The notes below the pieces were generated by a model, which was given only the letters and a program-made list of their open reading frames with translations, did not search any database and was not told the origin of the DNA. Below, in pieces: positions 12,115 to 25,880 of a stretch of 64,000 nt of DNA (its first letter is position 1; each line of letters opens with the position of its first letter). The stretch spans positions 92,164,951 through 92,228,950 of the forward strand of contig CM068825.1 in NCBI GenBank assembly GCA_028554795.2, read 5' to 3'. A program made the translations under genes and the position numbers. This DNA comes from Sinohyriopsis cumingii (taxonomy: Eukaryota > Mollusca > Bivalvia > Unionida > Unionidae).

Positions 12115-12345
12115 AGTTTCAAGCTATATCCTAGCGCAAGACAGGCTATATATTCGGCTGGTATAACTGGAGGAAGAAGAACACAGGAAAACTACAGTAA
12201 AAACCACGAGCCAACGGGAGGTTACTGGCATCATTCTCACATACCAAAACTTGCAATGCCCGAGTTTCAAACCCATGCCGACAGAGATGGCAGTGATTGT
12301 TAAAGGCGAAGGCCTCAGGCTACTCAGCCACCAGTGCTGTAAGAA
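12115..12345 (-). mobile_element. Diverged tRNA-derived SINE, Meta-type body
   Basis: On the minus strand, a candidate RNA polymerase III A box (GGTGGCTGAGTAGCC, complement of 12,318-12,332) is followed about 45 bases later by a B-box-like GGGTTTGAAACTC (complement of 12,262-12,274). The body then reads ATGTGAGAATGATGCCAG, a GTTGGCTCGTGGTTTTTAC segment and TTCTTCCTCCAG, then a stretch ending in CAAACCAAAAA. In order and wording this matches the body of SINEs I know from bivalves (…GTCGGTGGTTCTAC…TCTTCCTCCACC…). It is clearly diverged. Family assignment is from memory. Open frames on both strands inside this element are incidental. Confidence 0.6.
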
Positions 12346-12949
12346 GACAACCAATACAAATCCCCAAAATGAAGTGATTAGCACAACAAAAAAACCGTTT
12401 TGCAAACAGAGAAGAAAATACGATACTTTTATTAATCAAGATGACTAAATACCTTAGCATTAAAGATTTGGAACGCTGTTAGTGCAACATTCCCCGATAT
12501 CTCACCTAAAAAAAGCACGCGTGGATGATGTCTTAATAGACGTGTTGGCATCATGATCTTATTCAGTGATGGGTTTAATGCGATCTGTGTTGAAGGATTA
12601 CTCAATTTTGTATATTATTACGTCAAATTTAGTTGGGCAGTGAGGTTTAATGCAATATCAGGAATTTTTGGTATAACTTTAAATTGTTAAGAAAATTCAG
12701 AATGCAATCCAAATTACATTTTTTGCAGGAGCGTTAAGATAAAAATAAAAACACAAAAGAATATGTGATCTTTATATCATTTTTATTGATATATTTGTTC
12801 ATAGATTTCTTTCAAAATACATAACATGATATTGAATAGTATTTTCTGTTTTCTGTTCTCTTTGAAACCCTCATAAATATTCTCCTAATGTCATGATCCG
12901 TTTAACACTGGATAAGTTTACTTTCTTCGTTGGAAACGAATATACCGTT
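12346..12949. other. AT-rich non-coding DNA, no gene seen
   Basis: I see no coding, RNA-gene or repeat signal that I can support here. Confidence 0.5.
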
Positions 12950-12952
12950 TTG

Positions 12953-13520
12953 AGCCATCGAATACATTGACTTCGGTTATGCTTCAGGATTGTTAAATAA
13001 TTTGTAGATTAATGTTCTTTTTATATATGCCTCAAAGATTACACTCCACTTGTAAAACCTATGCACTCTTTATTGCAATAGGATTCATGTTCGTTGTATA
13101 TTGTGAAAGCTGTCATTTCTCTCCAGAGGTTCACTGACGACAGTTTGATGAAACATTGTCTCTTGGGTTTTACCAGCCATCACTGTAAATTTTACTCACT
13201 TCAGATATATAATACGCCAGTGAGACTAGTGAACAGAGAATTGACAATGTTGATAAATAAAAATTAAGAAGAGTGGCAACATAAATCAAATATACAGCAC
13301 TGAACCTTTGCAATATATCGATTTCAGTTATGCTAGGGGAATGTTAACTAATTTGTAGATTACTGTGCTAGTCATCTATGCAAGTGCACGCAGTATTGAG
13401 ATGAAAATTATGTGGTCTTTACTGGAGCAAGGTCAATGGTCGTAGTATTTTGTGAACTCTGTCATTTCTCTACAGAGATGATTGATGCATGAAAAATTGT
13501 CACGATGTTACCAGCCGAAG
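12953..13520. repeat. Diverged direct duplication, offset about 350 bp
   Basis: Roughly 12,953-13,185 and 13,305-13,520 are related. Shared landmarks in the same order are 'ttcggttatgc'/'ttcagttatgc', 'tttgtagatta' (13,001 and 13,352), 'tgtcatttctct' (13,111 and 13,460) and 'ttaccagcc'. The constant offset of 349-351 bp points to one old segmental tandem duplication and not to chance. No coding sense is apparent in either copy. Confidence 0.75.
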
Positions 13521-16500
13521 CTTTCATTGTTTCTCCAGAAAATGAAAATACCATTACGACTAGGGAATGTCTTCAAGAATTTTTTTCTGTTCACATGAAA
13601 CAGCTTAAATATCCTTGCAAATATACACATAAAAGTATATTGAGACACGCGTGTAAATTTTGTCATGTGAAAGGATATGTCACGTATATTAATTTGCAGT
13701 GTGTTAAGCTTTGTACATATGAGGACATCATGGAAAATATATGTACACTTACATCATTTGCAAATATCAGCATATGAATTAATATAAAAAGATAAGCACG
13801 TGTGTATGTTAATTAAAATATATAAATATTAAATAATTATCTTGTTAAGCTTTATAGCTCAATTAAGTTTTAGAATAATTGTGGTTCCACGCTTTCAAAT
13901 GTTTTAACAAACGTCTTAAGATAAACATAAACCATTCTATATCATATATGATACATGGTATTCACTCGTGGCATCATAATTCGCCATGTTAGTAGTAAGA
14001 CCCAAATTTAAAACATAACAGTTATGTGGTTCCAATTAAATTATTGGCTATCACTATTTTTAACAATTGAGCTTATTCGAGTTGTCGAAAATAGAGAGGA
14101 TGGTAGCATTTCCTTGTACTTACACTCATCGCTCATCGACATATTTCTTCATGATTATCTTATGAAGTACTCTGATTCCTGCATAAATCAATCGATAGAT
14201 GGATGGTTTACTAAGTCAGTGTATCGTCATTTGGAGAAATGAAACCTACATATTATTGAAATATCTTTCATATCATAATATGACGAAAAATACATGGCAT
14301 TTCAAACAACCATGATATGTTTTTCATAAATGTTTATTTCCTCAATTATGATCGAAATAAAAGAATACAATATTAATAAAACGAGCTAAGCCGACACGGA
14401 TGACCCAGTATACTATAGTCAAATAAACTTTGGTACTACATATAAGGACAAATTGTGATGTCAAACAGGGGTAAAATCTCAACCAGATGTATTGAATATT
14501 ACCTATGTCATATTTATTTTTATCCATTATCAGATATGTTTAAATCAAGTCCGTAACTGTAAATAACCTTCGTAATTTTCTGACGAACCTCTAAGTCGAG
14601 AAGGGGTAAACACTGAAAAAAGAAATTTATAGGAGAAAGGAGAAACTCTAACTTAACACACGATTTCCCGAGACGACAACACCAGTTCATATTTAGTTGT
14701 ATTCCTGAAAATGTTGGAACGTTATTGAATGTACCAAGCAGATTCCAAAAACAATGGCTCTCCGCTCCTTCCGCCCCTCCTCAATATGTTCGCGAAGCAA
14801 ACTGAACGTTTACTTGAGTACATTTCTTTACAGATAGATAGTTTAAATAATGCATTCCAAATGCTTAAAATGCAGGTGCTCCTGTCCCACGGACCCATCG
14901 CCTACATATTTACATTCCCTGTAAACGATATTTCTGGATTCTGCCTCTCGTCCAAGTCATTAGGACGGAGGAGAGACACATGTTAAACTGTATACCTTAC
15001 CTAAATATAGCTGAAAGTAAACATACATGAAAAAATATATGAAACTGGTTTAATTTATGGCCTTACCATTTTTGCCGTCTTCTTCACACCTCTGCAAAAT
15101 TAGAAGGTTCTCTATCTCTGCTTAAGTGTGTTTTGTTGTGTGTGTGTGTGTGTAAAAGATGCTAAGTTTTAGAAATATTAGAAAACGATAATTTTAGGAT
15201 GCGAGTTTATTTAATTGTCGTCAACTCTTGTGCAATTATACTATATGAATTATTATAAAAACAGGATTTTTAATACTTGCGTAATTTATGCAACATGCTA
15301 TGATTTTATGTTAAGCGTTTGGTTTTGGTCGGTACTTTGAAAGCACTATTATCTATATCATGGATAGTACATGGGAATCTAGTGGCTTCTCCAATACTAG
15401 TATTTCATGTATAGAGCAAAACATAGTTACCTTTCAAGAATTCCCTCTATAGTGTTATTATTTCCGGTATACAACGCGTTGGCATTAGTTACACATGGAG
15501 AGTGATGGACAACTTAAAACATTTGAAATTTTGACTTTCAAAACTGTTGTATGGATACGCAAACAGTTTTAAAGCAAACAAATGCCATCGAGAACCAAGA
15601 CCGTAGTATTCATTTTAAATCATTCTTATGTTTGAAACTGCTGAAACTAAATGTTTCTGTTGTGGCAAGATGTCCAGTTGTCAAGTGGTAAACTCCATAC
15701 AGTGAAAAAGACGCGTTATGTAATCTTTGGAGAAAAGTGGACTTTGCAGCCAAGACAATGAACAGTACTTCTGGTATTTTTACATCTATTTTCTGTCACA
15801 TATATGAATTCTTTATGTGACTAAATTAGAAGAAACAATGAAAAAATAAACTACACCCAATTGAAAGTTCAGTTAACTAAGCCACCGACCTGCCTATCAC
15901 GCAAGTACGGAAGACAAAGATATCCTTGAAAAGCAGGCCATGTAAATAGTGTTGACATGCAAGCTTGAGAGAGACAACATTAGCTATAAATATATTTTGA
16001 TATTAACATATCTCTTCTCGAAGTTCATCTGGGTTGAGACAGAAGAAACAAATATGAAATGGGACACCCGATATGTTAAATATTTAGAGAGCAGAAACTT
16101 GGATAGTTAAAGTTTGATGAGTGGGATACAATTCAGAAACATGGAAAAAGAAAGCATCTAATACTTTTCAACTTTATCAGACAGAACAGTATCTGTAGTC
16201 GAAACATGAATGATAGCCCTGACGGCTTAAATATGCAAGTAGTTTACTCAAAATAAAATCAGATAATGGGTTAACGTTTGATCAAAACTATTTTAGGGAT
16301 ACAATTACATTGATCCGACACTGATATAAACGAATTCAGTTGAAGGAGGACAAGAGATAAAAAGTATGAATAGATTGAAGGTGACTTTAGCCTGTCTCAG
16401 TCTAACCTCACCTTCTTTGGCGATGAGTCAAAAACACTATCTACTGGAGGCGGTGAAAGTACAATACATATATTCCAGTATTAACTAGCACAAAATTTAA

Positions 16501-17300
16501 GTTTAGAATGTGAGATACGAGTCGCGAAACTGGATTAAAAAGGAAAGGGTTAAACATATTCGGCACTCGAATTTCTTTCCCATGTAATTAGAGAGAAAAA
16601 GGAAAGTATCATGGCGCATGAATACCCATAGATAAATATTCTTTCAAGATTAGTTTTTGTTTTAACACTAGGGTATCGCTTCGATATTCTCTACATCTCT
16701 GATGAATTTCCACTGATTAATCGTAATAGAATAACGATAACAATGTTAATGATCTCCGTCATCTAAATGAATTAAACATTATGAAGAATTTTCTCGAGAT
16801 CCTCTCTGTCTCCCTTTTATACTCTCTCTCTCTCTCTCTCTCGCACACACGCGGGAGAGAATACGGATATCTATTGTGGAGTGAGAGAAGAAAGAAAACC
16901 GAAATTTTACCAAGTAACCTACAAGAACATTTGGCTTCATAATGGTTAGGGTATCCACATTCTATGGGATTTTAATAGAGTTTTCACACACCAATGACAC
17001 AAAGCTCCAATAGCATGTCAAGACTTCTACGGTACATTTATTTGTAAGGATGAATACACACACTGTAATATATATCATGCTTTGGTTGATTTTATTTCTT
17101 CAATTGTATAAAACTTATTAATATGGTCTCAAACATATAACTTAATATTAAAATTTTCTAAGGCTACTGTACCCTCCCTCAGCCTTTCTCTATAAATGTG
17201 TTGGTTGGTAAGGCAGGAGGCTGATCAACTAATAAAGAAATACAGGGATGGGGAATGAATAAATGCATTTATGGTATATCTCTCCAACCACACCATTACA
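13521..17300. other. Non-coding DNA with short simple repeats
   Basis: The open frames at 13,505-13,777, 14,024-14,242 and 14,729-14,986 show no domain and no convincing exon borders. Short simple repeats occur: (GT)n at 15,136-15,153 and (CT)n at 16,822-16,842. Nothing else could be supported. Confidence 0.5.
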
Positions 17301-17370
17301 CCTCTCTCTCTCTCTCTGTCTCTCTCTCTCTCTGTCTCTCTCTCTCTCTGTCTCTCTCTCTTTCTCTCTC
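17301..17370. repeat. (CT)n microsatellite with interruptions
   Basis: About 70 bases of tctc broken by regularly placed 'tgtc' units. The two open frames over it, on opposite strands, are produced by the repeat. Confidence 0.95.
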
Positions 17371-17488
17371 AGGACCTTCTTAGCAAGATACCAGAGAAAA
17401 TCTGTTAAGGTGAGTATTTTCGTATGTATCATGTATTACTCCTTAAAAGTTAAGATCTATATTTTGTAGCAGACACAGTAGTCAGGAC

Positions 17489-18049
<561 letters not shown>

Positions 18050-18370
18050 CCTATGTAATTTGCCATTTGGCTTCCGTAATTATTGTACGAAGTTAAGTTC
18101 TTGTCACAAATAATACCGAAGTAGTCACAGTTCTCCGGTCTCAATATTGCACTATTATTGAGTTTATGAGATATGATAGTGGCAGCCGTGTTTGCTTTGT
18201 ATACATTATTTTACTATTAAATTGTCTTTCTAATGTAGAGACTTAATTTGTTGGCAGTCAACCAGTCGATGAGATTCGTCAGATTTGACGGAGAACTGAA
18301 ATTATGTTGTCAATATTTTTTTCACCAAAATAAATACAGTCTCATCTACGTGCACGTTTGCTTCTGCTTC
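18050..18370 (-). pseudogene. Decayed LINE reverse-transcriptase fragment
   Basis: On the minus strand, a 'VDETVF' segment stands where FADDTV is expected. It is followed by 'WLTANKLSLYIRKT', which closely fits the WL..NKLSLN..KT motif after the catalytic box of CR1/L2/Jockey-type reverse transcriptases. Next comes a segment ending 'LRPENCDYFGIICDKNL', in the position of the usual LGVxxDxxL motif. Frameshifts and stops separate these pieces, so it is a dead relic. It may be the same broad class as the fragment at 1,040-1,445, but the two do not overlap enough to say whether they are one family. Confidence 0.6.
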
Positions 18371-19279
18371 TATAAGGGAAATAGCTAATTTACAAACAAA
18401 ACAAAACGGATCACGGAATTAATTGTAGCGGAACAAGTGTATTGGCTATATTTGAGTCAGAAAGGTTACAATCACGTATAGCAAATTGCCTACTGTTTAA
18501 TACATATTCACAGAACGGTTTCATTTATGCCAAATAGTGGAGTGGTTAACATTGTTATAACTTCGCTTAAATCCAGGCTGGAATTCCATCAATTCGATAA
18601 ATTAATTTGTTAAAAATATATTCATTTATTCTATGGATTCTAAATTCCGTGATATTTTCTATATTGCATGGTAGAGAAAAGATCATTATATGTAAATTAG
18701 GAGCAAAATTGAGAACGAACAATTCGAGATAACATTTTGGAACGTAGATGCTGCAGAGACAAAAGCTTTTAGCTAGATTTTATTTGAAACATTTCTAAAA
18801 AATGTCTAAACACCTTCATTTTTCCAGATGCTTGGATATTTGCCTGTTCTAAATGAAATAATAGTATTACGTATGAACGATTTGTTGTATGTAAGTCTTT
18901 CAGAAAAACAGCAGGGGTAAATATTACAGTACCAATCACAATGTTGGCAACAGACATACAACTACTGTTGATATTGTTATACCAAGTGCATTGCATATAG
19001 CAGGTACTGTAAGGCCATTTTCTTCAGTAGTAGTTTCAGTATTGATCAGAGACAGATTTTACTTATTACAATTGTTCATTATAAATATTTTCAATATATT
19101 CCATTTTTCCGCAAAGTCTATCTTGTCTGGTTCAAATTTGAATATATTTTTACAATTATTTTGTTTTCGTAATTGTTCCTTTTAGTATCTTCTTGATCAA
19201 CGGGTGAATGTTGTACACTTTTTCTTTCGCAAAATAATTAATCTATTCCAGTTTCCAGTTATCTTGTTTCATTTCTAAG
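18371..19279. other. Non-coding DNA, nothing recognised
   Basis: Open frames at 18,769-18,996 (minus) and 18,991-19,185 (plus) show no domain or splice context. Confidence 0.5.
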
Positions 19280-19445
19280 CTGTCGATTCATACGGTCCAC
19301 ATCCTTTTTTGTGTTTGCTCAGGTGGTTGTCTTTCTGCAACATTAAGCCGTGTCACTTCGATAGGATCATCAATAAATTCCTCAGTAGGTAACACTCGTT
19401 TGAGTCTCACCTTATCTATCCTAACACGATTAAAAATATGTGAAT
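19240..19445 (-). pseudogene. Unrecognised degraded coding stretch
   Basis: On the minus strand the complement of about 19,290-19,445 is open for some 50 codons with ordinary protein-like composition, including RVRIDKVRLKRVLP and DDPIEVTRLNV. After a one-base frame change it continues with 'RMNRQLRNETR' before a stop. There is no start codon and no splice signal I can defend. It could be the tail of a transposon polyprotein or a processed pseudogene; I do not recognise it. Confidence 0.35.
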
Positions 19446-22400
19446 GCTTTTATCTCATACAGTTCTTGTTATTTTCATTGATATTTGATCTATTTCACGA
19501 ATTGTTTTTTTTTTAATAGATAAATCTGGTTTTTATTCCTTAGTCAGTTGTTACAAAATGATATTGTACTTCTTTTACTTCAAGTCTTACATTTATATGT
19601 TCCATGAATAATCAATAACTCTTGGTGAACAATTTTCCAAACTACCGGATGTAATTTTAAAATGGCATGTACAGTTTCATTAAAACAGAGCACGACTGAT
19701 ATAGAGTATTATCAGTTTTCATTTGCTCTTGTGTTTCTTCATCATCACCTATATAAAGCATCTTCAAAATGAAATCTTAAATTTCTATATCTGAATCACC
19801 CTTATCTCTTGGTTATTATTTTATATTTATATATCAAAGACATGTACACGGCACAGCATGACATAAAAATTCATCGAAGGCAAAAGTTGCAATTACTCTA
19901 TATCCTCGGAAATTGAATAGTACAAGTAGCAGATGTATGTTAGTATTGCAAGTGGAATGTTCAGAGAGATAAGGGGTAAAATCTTGTTTGATTAGTCAGT
20001 TTGGAAAGATGAATGAGAAATAAATCCAGAAAACGTTTGAAATCGTCACAAATGCCTGTGTGATTAAAAGTTTGAACTCATTGTCAGATGTTTTAATGTA
20101 TAATGTAGCATCATTGATTACGCAGATTAGTCTGAGCGACATCTTTGGTTACATAATCAACTGGAAGATAAGCATGGACTGCAAATGGGATTGTATGTTT
20201 CACTGGATTAGTCTTATTTAAGATCCTTATGCCTCTATCTGCATGAATGTAGGTTCGATAACATTCGGGCATAAGTCTTAAAAACTCAAAGAAAAAATCT
20301 GAGAAGACTGAAAATAATGCTTGCTGTGTTTTACAAAATCTGATACAAGATTGACTTATATTCTTTTATACCTGTAACAGTACACTCATCCAGTGAAGTC
20401 AATAATATTAAACAAGGCAGACAAAAAAAGAAAGAACGAAACGATGCAAAGGAATGTTATTAAAAATCTCATGAAAAAATGAAGTTAGTCTCCTGGATGA
20501 TACATTACTTTCGTTGCGCTCTTCAATATCTTTTTTTCGAAGACATTTTATCACATTTTTACCACCGTTTGTGTACGATAGGGAAAGTTTCCGTGCGTGT
20601 TGTTCAGAATCGAATTGGACGAAATGATTATCACTAGACCACATCATTCACATCTAAATCTCATATCTGACCCAATCGGGTTTATTGAAGTTTGGCCGTC
20701 TTCGAAATAAGTCCATAGACAGTACATTGAGTATTTCCAACGTTGATTCTGATTTAAGTTTTCACATTGACGCTTTTAAGTTCTGCTTCTTGTCATTATA
20801 CTTTATATACATTTCCTTCGCTCAAGTACCTTTGCTTGTTTATTTCTTCATATACGTCTTCTTTCTTTTTATGTCCTGCTTTGTTGTCGTTTATTTAAAA
20901 ACTTTCTGAACAAAAATTATTATTTCAGTGAATATTTTCCAAGTTGTCGTCCAAGTTCAGCTCTACATAAATGTAGTTGCCTTTGTACAGTTATCTTTCA
21001 GATTATGTGTAACTTTTTGCATCTTGCTTTTTAATTGCCAAGTTTTAAATTTTTTGAGAATGAGAACTGTAATGTAGAGCCACTTTAACCTAAATTATAA
21101 TATATGGTAGTTTCAAGAGGATTTTCAATGTTTCTCACAAGTAGTGGACAATAATGATAAATGGAATTTGGTAAAAAATCAGATGAATTTTGTAAAATGT
21201 TCCATCCATCTATACCTGACACACGTAGAAACTGATAAACTGCCATCGTATAATGAAACAAAAAGAAAGAAGAAAAAAAAATGCATCAATAAACATGGCT
21301 AGTTTCATGACCGAGGCGAGTCAGTATTGTTTAGTATGTTTCCATATGTGACTTTATTGTATGAAACGTAGCTTCTTCTGTAACGACTGTAGTAAGTAGG
21401 ACTAAAGACACGAATAAAGTGATACTACGGAAACAGTTACACATATTTTTTTTATTATTTTCGAGTGATAGTACCAACCTAGATTAGGTGATAAAAAAGG
21501 AAAAGATCCAATTCTCAACAGTAATTGTTATGTTCATTTTATAAACTGCTGGGAAATAAAGTCAGCTAATGAATGTTTCACTCTAAATATTTTGACCACT
21601 TTATTAGCTCTAGTATTTGCAAACATACATTTTCTTGATTTGTTTATCTTACATTTTTCGAACTCTTTTGCAATTTAATAGTTACCGGTCATCTCTTTGC
21701 ATGCTCCATTTGCAATACCTGTTCCCAGTTGATGTTAGCACCCTTCTATTGCTTGAAAAATGGAGTCATTGTAATTTTTCTTCGAAAGTTATTCATACTT
21801 TTCAAGGGGACTTTGTCCAGCTGTAACTATTTAGAGAACTTGGAAATGAATTTGACCGTTTAAAGAAAGTAAGTTTATGTTAAACAATTTACAATGTTTC
21901 TTAAAAATGTTAAACCAAATTAATCTTTTTGGATTTATTTGAAATGTTGTAATTTCTATGACTGATTAAAATGTAACTCCATCTTATACTGTACCAGGTT
22001 GTGCTGTTTTAAAATCAAACGCTGGTTTCCATATATCCTGTTTTGTTGAGTTGTGCTTTAAATTAAGCCGTTTGCAAATTTGTATATTTATCAATAATAT
22101 CAAGTACATTATTTATTACTTTTTTTCCTTACATTTTGCTAATAAAACTGTTAAAAAGAATATAGATTTCTCATCATTGGTGATTAAAACAATGTTTACC
22201 TGCTGCAATCAGTAAAGATGATCAAACGAAGAGTGACGATGAAAAAATTGATTATAGGAATCAGAAACATCATTTGTCGACCGAAAAGGCAGGTAAACAC
22301 TACATGTCATGTTTATAAAAAGTTTTTCTTTACAAATAATTTTTTGAAACATGTCGAAATTATTTTATCGATCGCGTTTTTTTTTATCAAATAATTTGTG

Positions 22401-23559
22401 AACTCGCAAATGGTGTACAATGCGGATGGTATTAAGTTTTGGTTTGCTAGAGTGAAGCGATAATCGCCATTGTACGACGTCATGGTACCAATGAGTTACT
22501 GCTTGCTAAATATGACTTTGGGTCTTTCATCCTTTGAACAATATGACTAACTAATTTCTCTTATTGAATTTATTTGTAATTTTGATCGTTGTTCAAATTG
22601 GCATATAACTGATATCGAACACGTTATATGGAGAAAGCTGTTGTTGTAATCCAAACATTGTAGTGAATGAACCTTGAACAACACACACTTGTGCTTGAGA
22701 TACGAATACACTATCTTCGCCGTAGATCATTTTTCTTGTATCAAGTCGCCCAGTACACATAACAGCTGTGTGAACATTTATTTTACATATATCATGCAAA
22801 CATAAAGTAAATTACCCTGTGCTTGCTACTGTTTTGATATGTTCTCTTGTGTTGTCTTTTTCTCTTTCGCATGTCTCATTTTATTTAACATAAACGTGAA
22901 AATGCATGACTATAAATGAAAACGGAACAAGTGAGGACGCGTGTTATCTTGCACGAAATAGGATTGTTGCTGTTTTTTCCGTTAATGGAATCAGTCAAAG
23001 CTAAAGACGGTTCTCTGGTTTCACGATTATAATCAACAATTTGAAGAATGAACTAACAGGAAATTCTGTAGAATGCAAAGGCTACGATGCTTCGCCAGTT
23101 TATGATTTAATTACTTAGCACAGCCAGTTTCGCAATAAAAGTACACATTTACAGCCACAATTTCCTTTTAATGGAAGCAAACATAATCCATAAAGGTGAA
23201 AGCAAGTTTTATGGCCATACATGCATCAAGGTCAGAGTTGCATGTAAGTGAAACAAGATAATGTTAAAAGGTACATGTATGACTTCAACATACACGTACC
23301 TTCTGCAGGTAGTGACTTCGCCCGAAACTTCAGCAGACGTGGAAATCTTGTCATCTTAGTCCTTAATCCGATGTTTTAACTAAGCGTTCATTTTCGACTA
23401 TACATTTATTGCATAGGTCCATGCCACTCTCACAACGAAACAAAGGTCAGTCTATTTTCTTCCTCTACCGCCATGTGACTAGTCAAAGCAATTTCTCTTT
23501 TTGGTGCAGTTTTCAAACTTCCTGGAATATAGATATTCAGTAGATGGCAAACCTGATTA
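19446..23559. other. AT-rich non-coding DNA, no gene seen
   Basis: Several short open frames (for example 20,408-20,647 minus, 20,685-20,909 plus, 21,617-21,826 plus, 22,593-22,799 minus) have no recognisable domain. Long T-rich stretches around 20,760-20,910 make plus-strand frames look open. No repeat family was identified. Confidence 0.5.
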
Positions 23560-25880
23560 TTCTTGGGTATTTCAAAATTGTCTTTGACTGTCATGAAAAC
23601 GCATACACATCAAATGCTCTAGACTCCATTCACGTTTTCAACATCTAAAAGACAGTTAGCCAACCCGTTAATAAACGTGGCCACAGTTTAGACTAGATTC
23701 TTGATAATTTTGAAAATAATATTCCGTGGTCTTCATTGGTGTCCACATCTTTAAATCAGATCACCTCTGTCTCATAGGCCATCTTGACGATTCAGTCCAA
23801 TTTCCTTCATCTTTGTATGCTACAAAGAGAAACCTCCGTATGATAAATGCAGGACGCAAACAACATATTTATCTCCTACAACATAACAACTTGGTAAGTG
23901 ATTATGTTTATTGCTTGACAAAGTCGTCCCATTATCTAAGTGCAGTAGTGTTTATTCTGAAGTGTTGTCCATGGTACAAGAGTGTTAGCAACCAGCTTTA
24001 CTCTGCTAAAAGAGAACGACTAAGTTGAGAAGCTTTGACTTACATCCGGTCTAACTTTTCATAAGCAGATCTATGAAGCCGCTAAGAAGATGTCACAGAC
24101 ATAGTTCATGCAGCTATCAGTATTAAGAACACTGAAATATCCACCGACAATAAGCTCATTGACATTAATTATAAGATAACAACAAGGAATAAATGCATAC
24201 TGCTTCCAACGATTTCTCTCCGGCCGACGTTACGAACCGGTTTCTTCTCGTGACAAAATACAAAACATAGCGATCAGCTTGACAATACGATTTCAATCAA
24301 CCCATCGTCACCAACACAGATTTTCAAAAGTGACATTTAAGTGCATTTGATGCTGTCTTTACAGATATTTTGCTTACAACTCTGATGAAGTGCGCCCTAT
24401 GTCATGTCAACTTGACCTGATTTTGACATCATTATTAATAGAGTACTTAGATTTATTATTGCCTGTACTAACCTACATTATTCATAACTCTCTCATCCGA
24501 GGAATTCCCATAATTTTGCATAACTGCCACTGTAAAGCTTCTGCTGAAGAAACCAACGCCTTACACGAACGATTAAAAAAAATACGGCCTGTTTCTAACC
24601 TCCCATTTCTGAAAAAATTGTTTGATAACGTTGTTTTATCCCAACTTGCATCTCATCTGAATTTAAATAGTCCTTATATAAATTTACAGTCTGCATATCG
24701 CCCTCACTACAATGCCAAAACCGCCCTTCAAAATTAGTTAAGGACCTTTACTCTGTTTTGAATTGTGGAACGAATACAGTCCTTACCCTCCATGCCTTGG
24801 GTGCAGCTTTTGTATAATAGACCATGAAATATTACCTCACCGTCTCCAGTGTGTATTTGGCAGCCTTACTATGGTCCAAGTCATAGTAGATGCGACACAA
24901 ATTGTGTCCGTAAATGGAAAACATTAAATCCTAACTGATCTATGTTTTTGGTATTCTGCAGCGTTCTGTTGTTGGACCCGCTTTCTTCATTTTGTACACT
25001 CAGCCCCTCCAAAGTGTCATAGATCGACATCCGGTATCTCATTAATCGTATGCTGCTGACATAGAGGTCTAAAAACACTAGTCACTAATTTGAATTTGAT
25101 GCTACCATCCAAGGCATTGAGATGTACATTTCTGATGTGAAGTCACGGATGACATGTAACAAGCTGCAGATAAATAGTGATAACACTGGAGTTATTTTGA
25201 TGGTCGCAAAGACATTCTCATTCCCCTCATTTACCTCAAACAATAAGTATCATCAACACTAACATTAATTTCACATAATCACTATGAAACGTAGGTGTCA
25301 CGTTTGACAGTACTCCATCTAATATGTAATGAACATATGCAAGGCTATATATTTGGATATGATATGCATAATGTTCTTTGGTTGATGTCACTAAAACAAT
25401 TGTGGTTTCCTTAGTACTTTTAAGACGTGACTACCATAATTCGCTTCCATCTAGTTCGTCTTAGTATCTGCTACAGAAACTTGAAAAAGTTCAAAGTACA
25501 GCTGCTTGGATCACCATTGGAGTTCCAAGAATGGATCACTCTTCCGTAGTGCCCTGTACCCTCAACAGTCTACCCATCCGCTCTAAAATGAAATACAAAA
25601 TGTATTCCTTATGCTACATTTCGTTGACTGCGTCTAGTCTAACCACACCCACGTGTACACCAATTCTAAATACTTACGGTCCGCTTCGGACACTGGTATT
25701 TCTATTTTTTTCATATTTCCATTATTCATACTCTCGAAACCAAGTCCTACTGGCAACGTTTCTTTGTGTTCGTGTTGCCACCTACCTGGAACTAACTGCC
25801 TCTTGAATTAAGATACATTTACACTGTGGTCTCTTTCAAGTGTGCTCTAAACACTCAGCCTTTCGAGAGCAATAACAGCA
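23560..25880 (+). pseudogene. Decayed CR1-like LINE, endonuclease tail to reverse-transcriptase end
   Basis: Across 2.3 kb the plus strand follows the order of a CR1-like ORF2, with many stops and frame changes. Around 23,640-23,800 there is a 'VNKRGHSLD' segment and 'SDHLCLIGHLDDSVQ' (end of the endonuclease). Around 24,000-24,060, 'SAKRERLS' lies where NAKRERRK is usual. From 24,385, 'DLILTSLLIEYLD' matches the DPIPTSLLxExLD motif, then 'RPVSNLPFLKKLFD' and 'LQSAYRPHYNAKTAL'. Near 24,975, 'GPAFFILYTQPLQ' matches GPLLFxLYTxPL, and a damaged YADDI box follows. After 25,540 comes 'LNSLPIRSKMKYKM' (usually LHWLPIxxRIxYK), then a 'YLELTAS' segment. The central palm motif A region is lost or unreadable. 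Its protein would have copied element RNA; it is inactive. Confidence 0.85.

Noticed and set aside
14729-14986. 85-codon frame with a GC-richer beginning
   Set aside because: No recognisable motif and no acceptor or donor fitting the host gene's phase-1 pattern.
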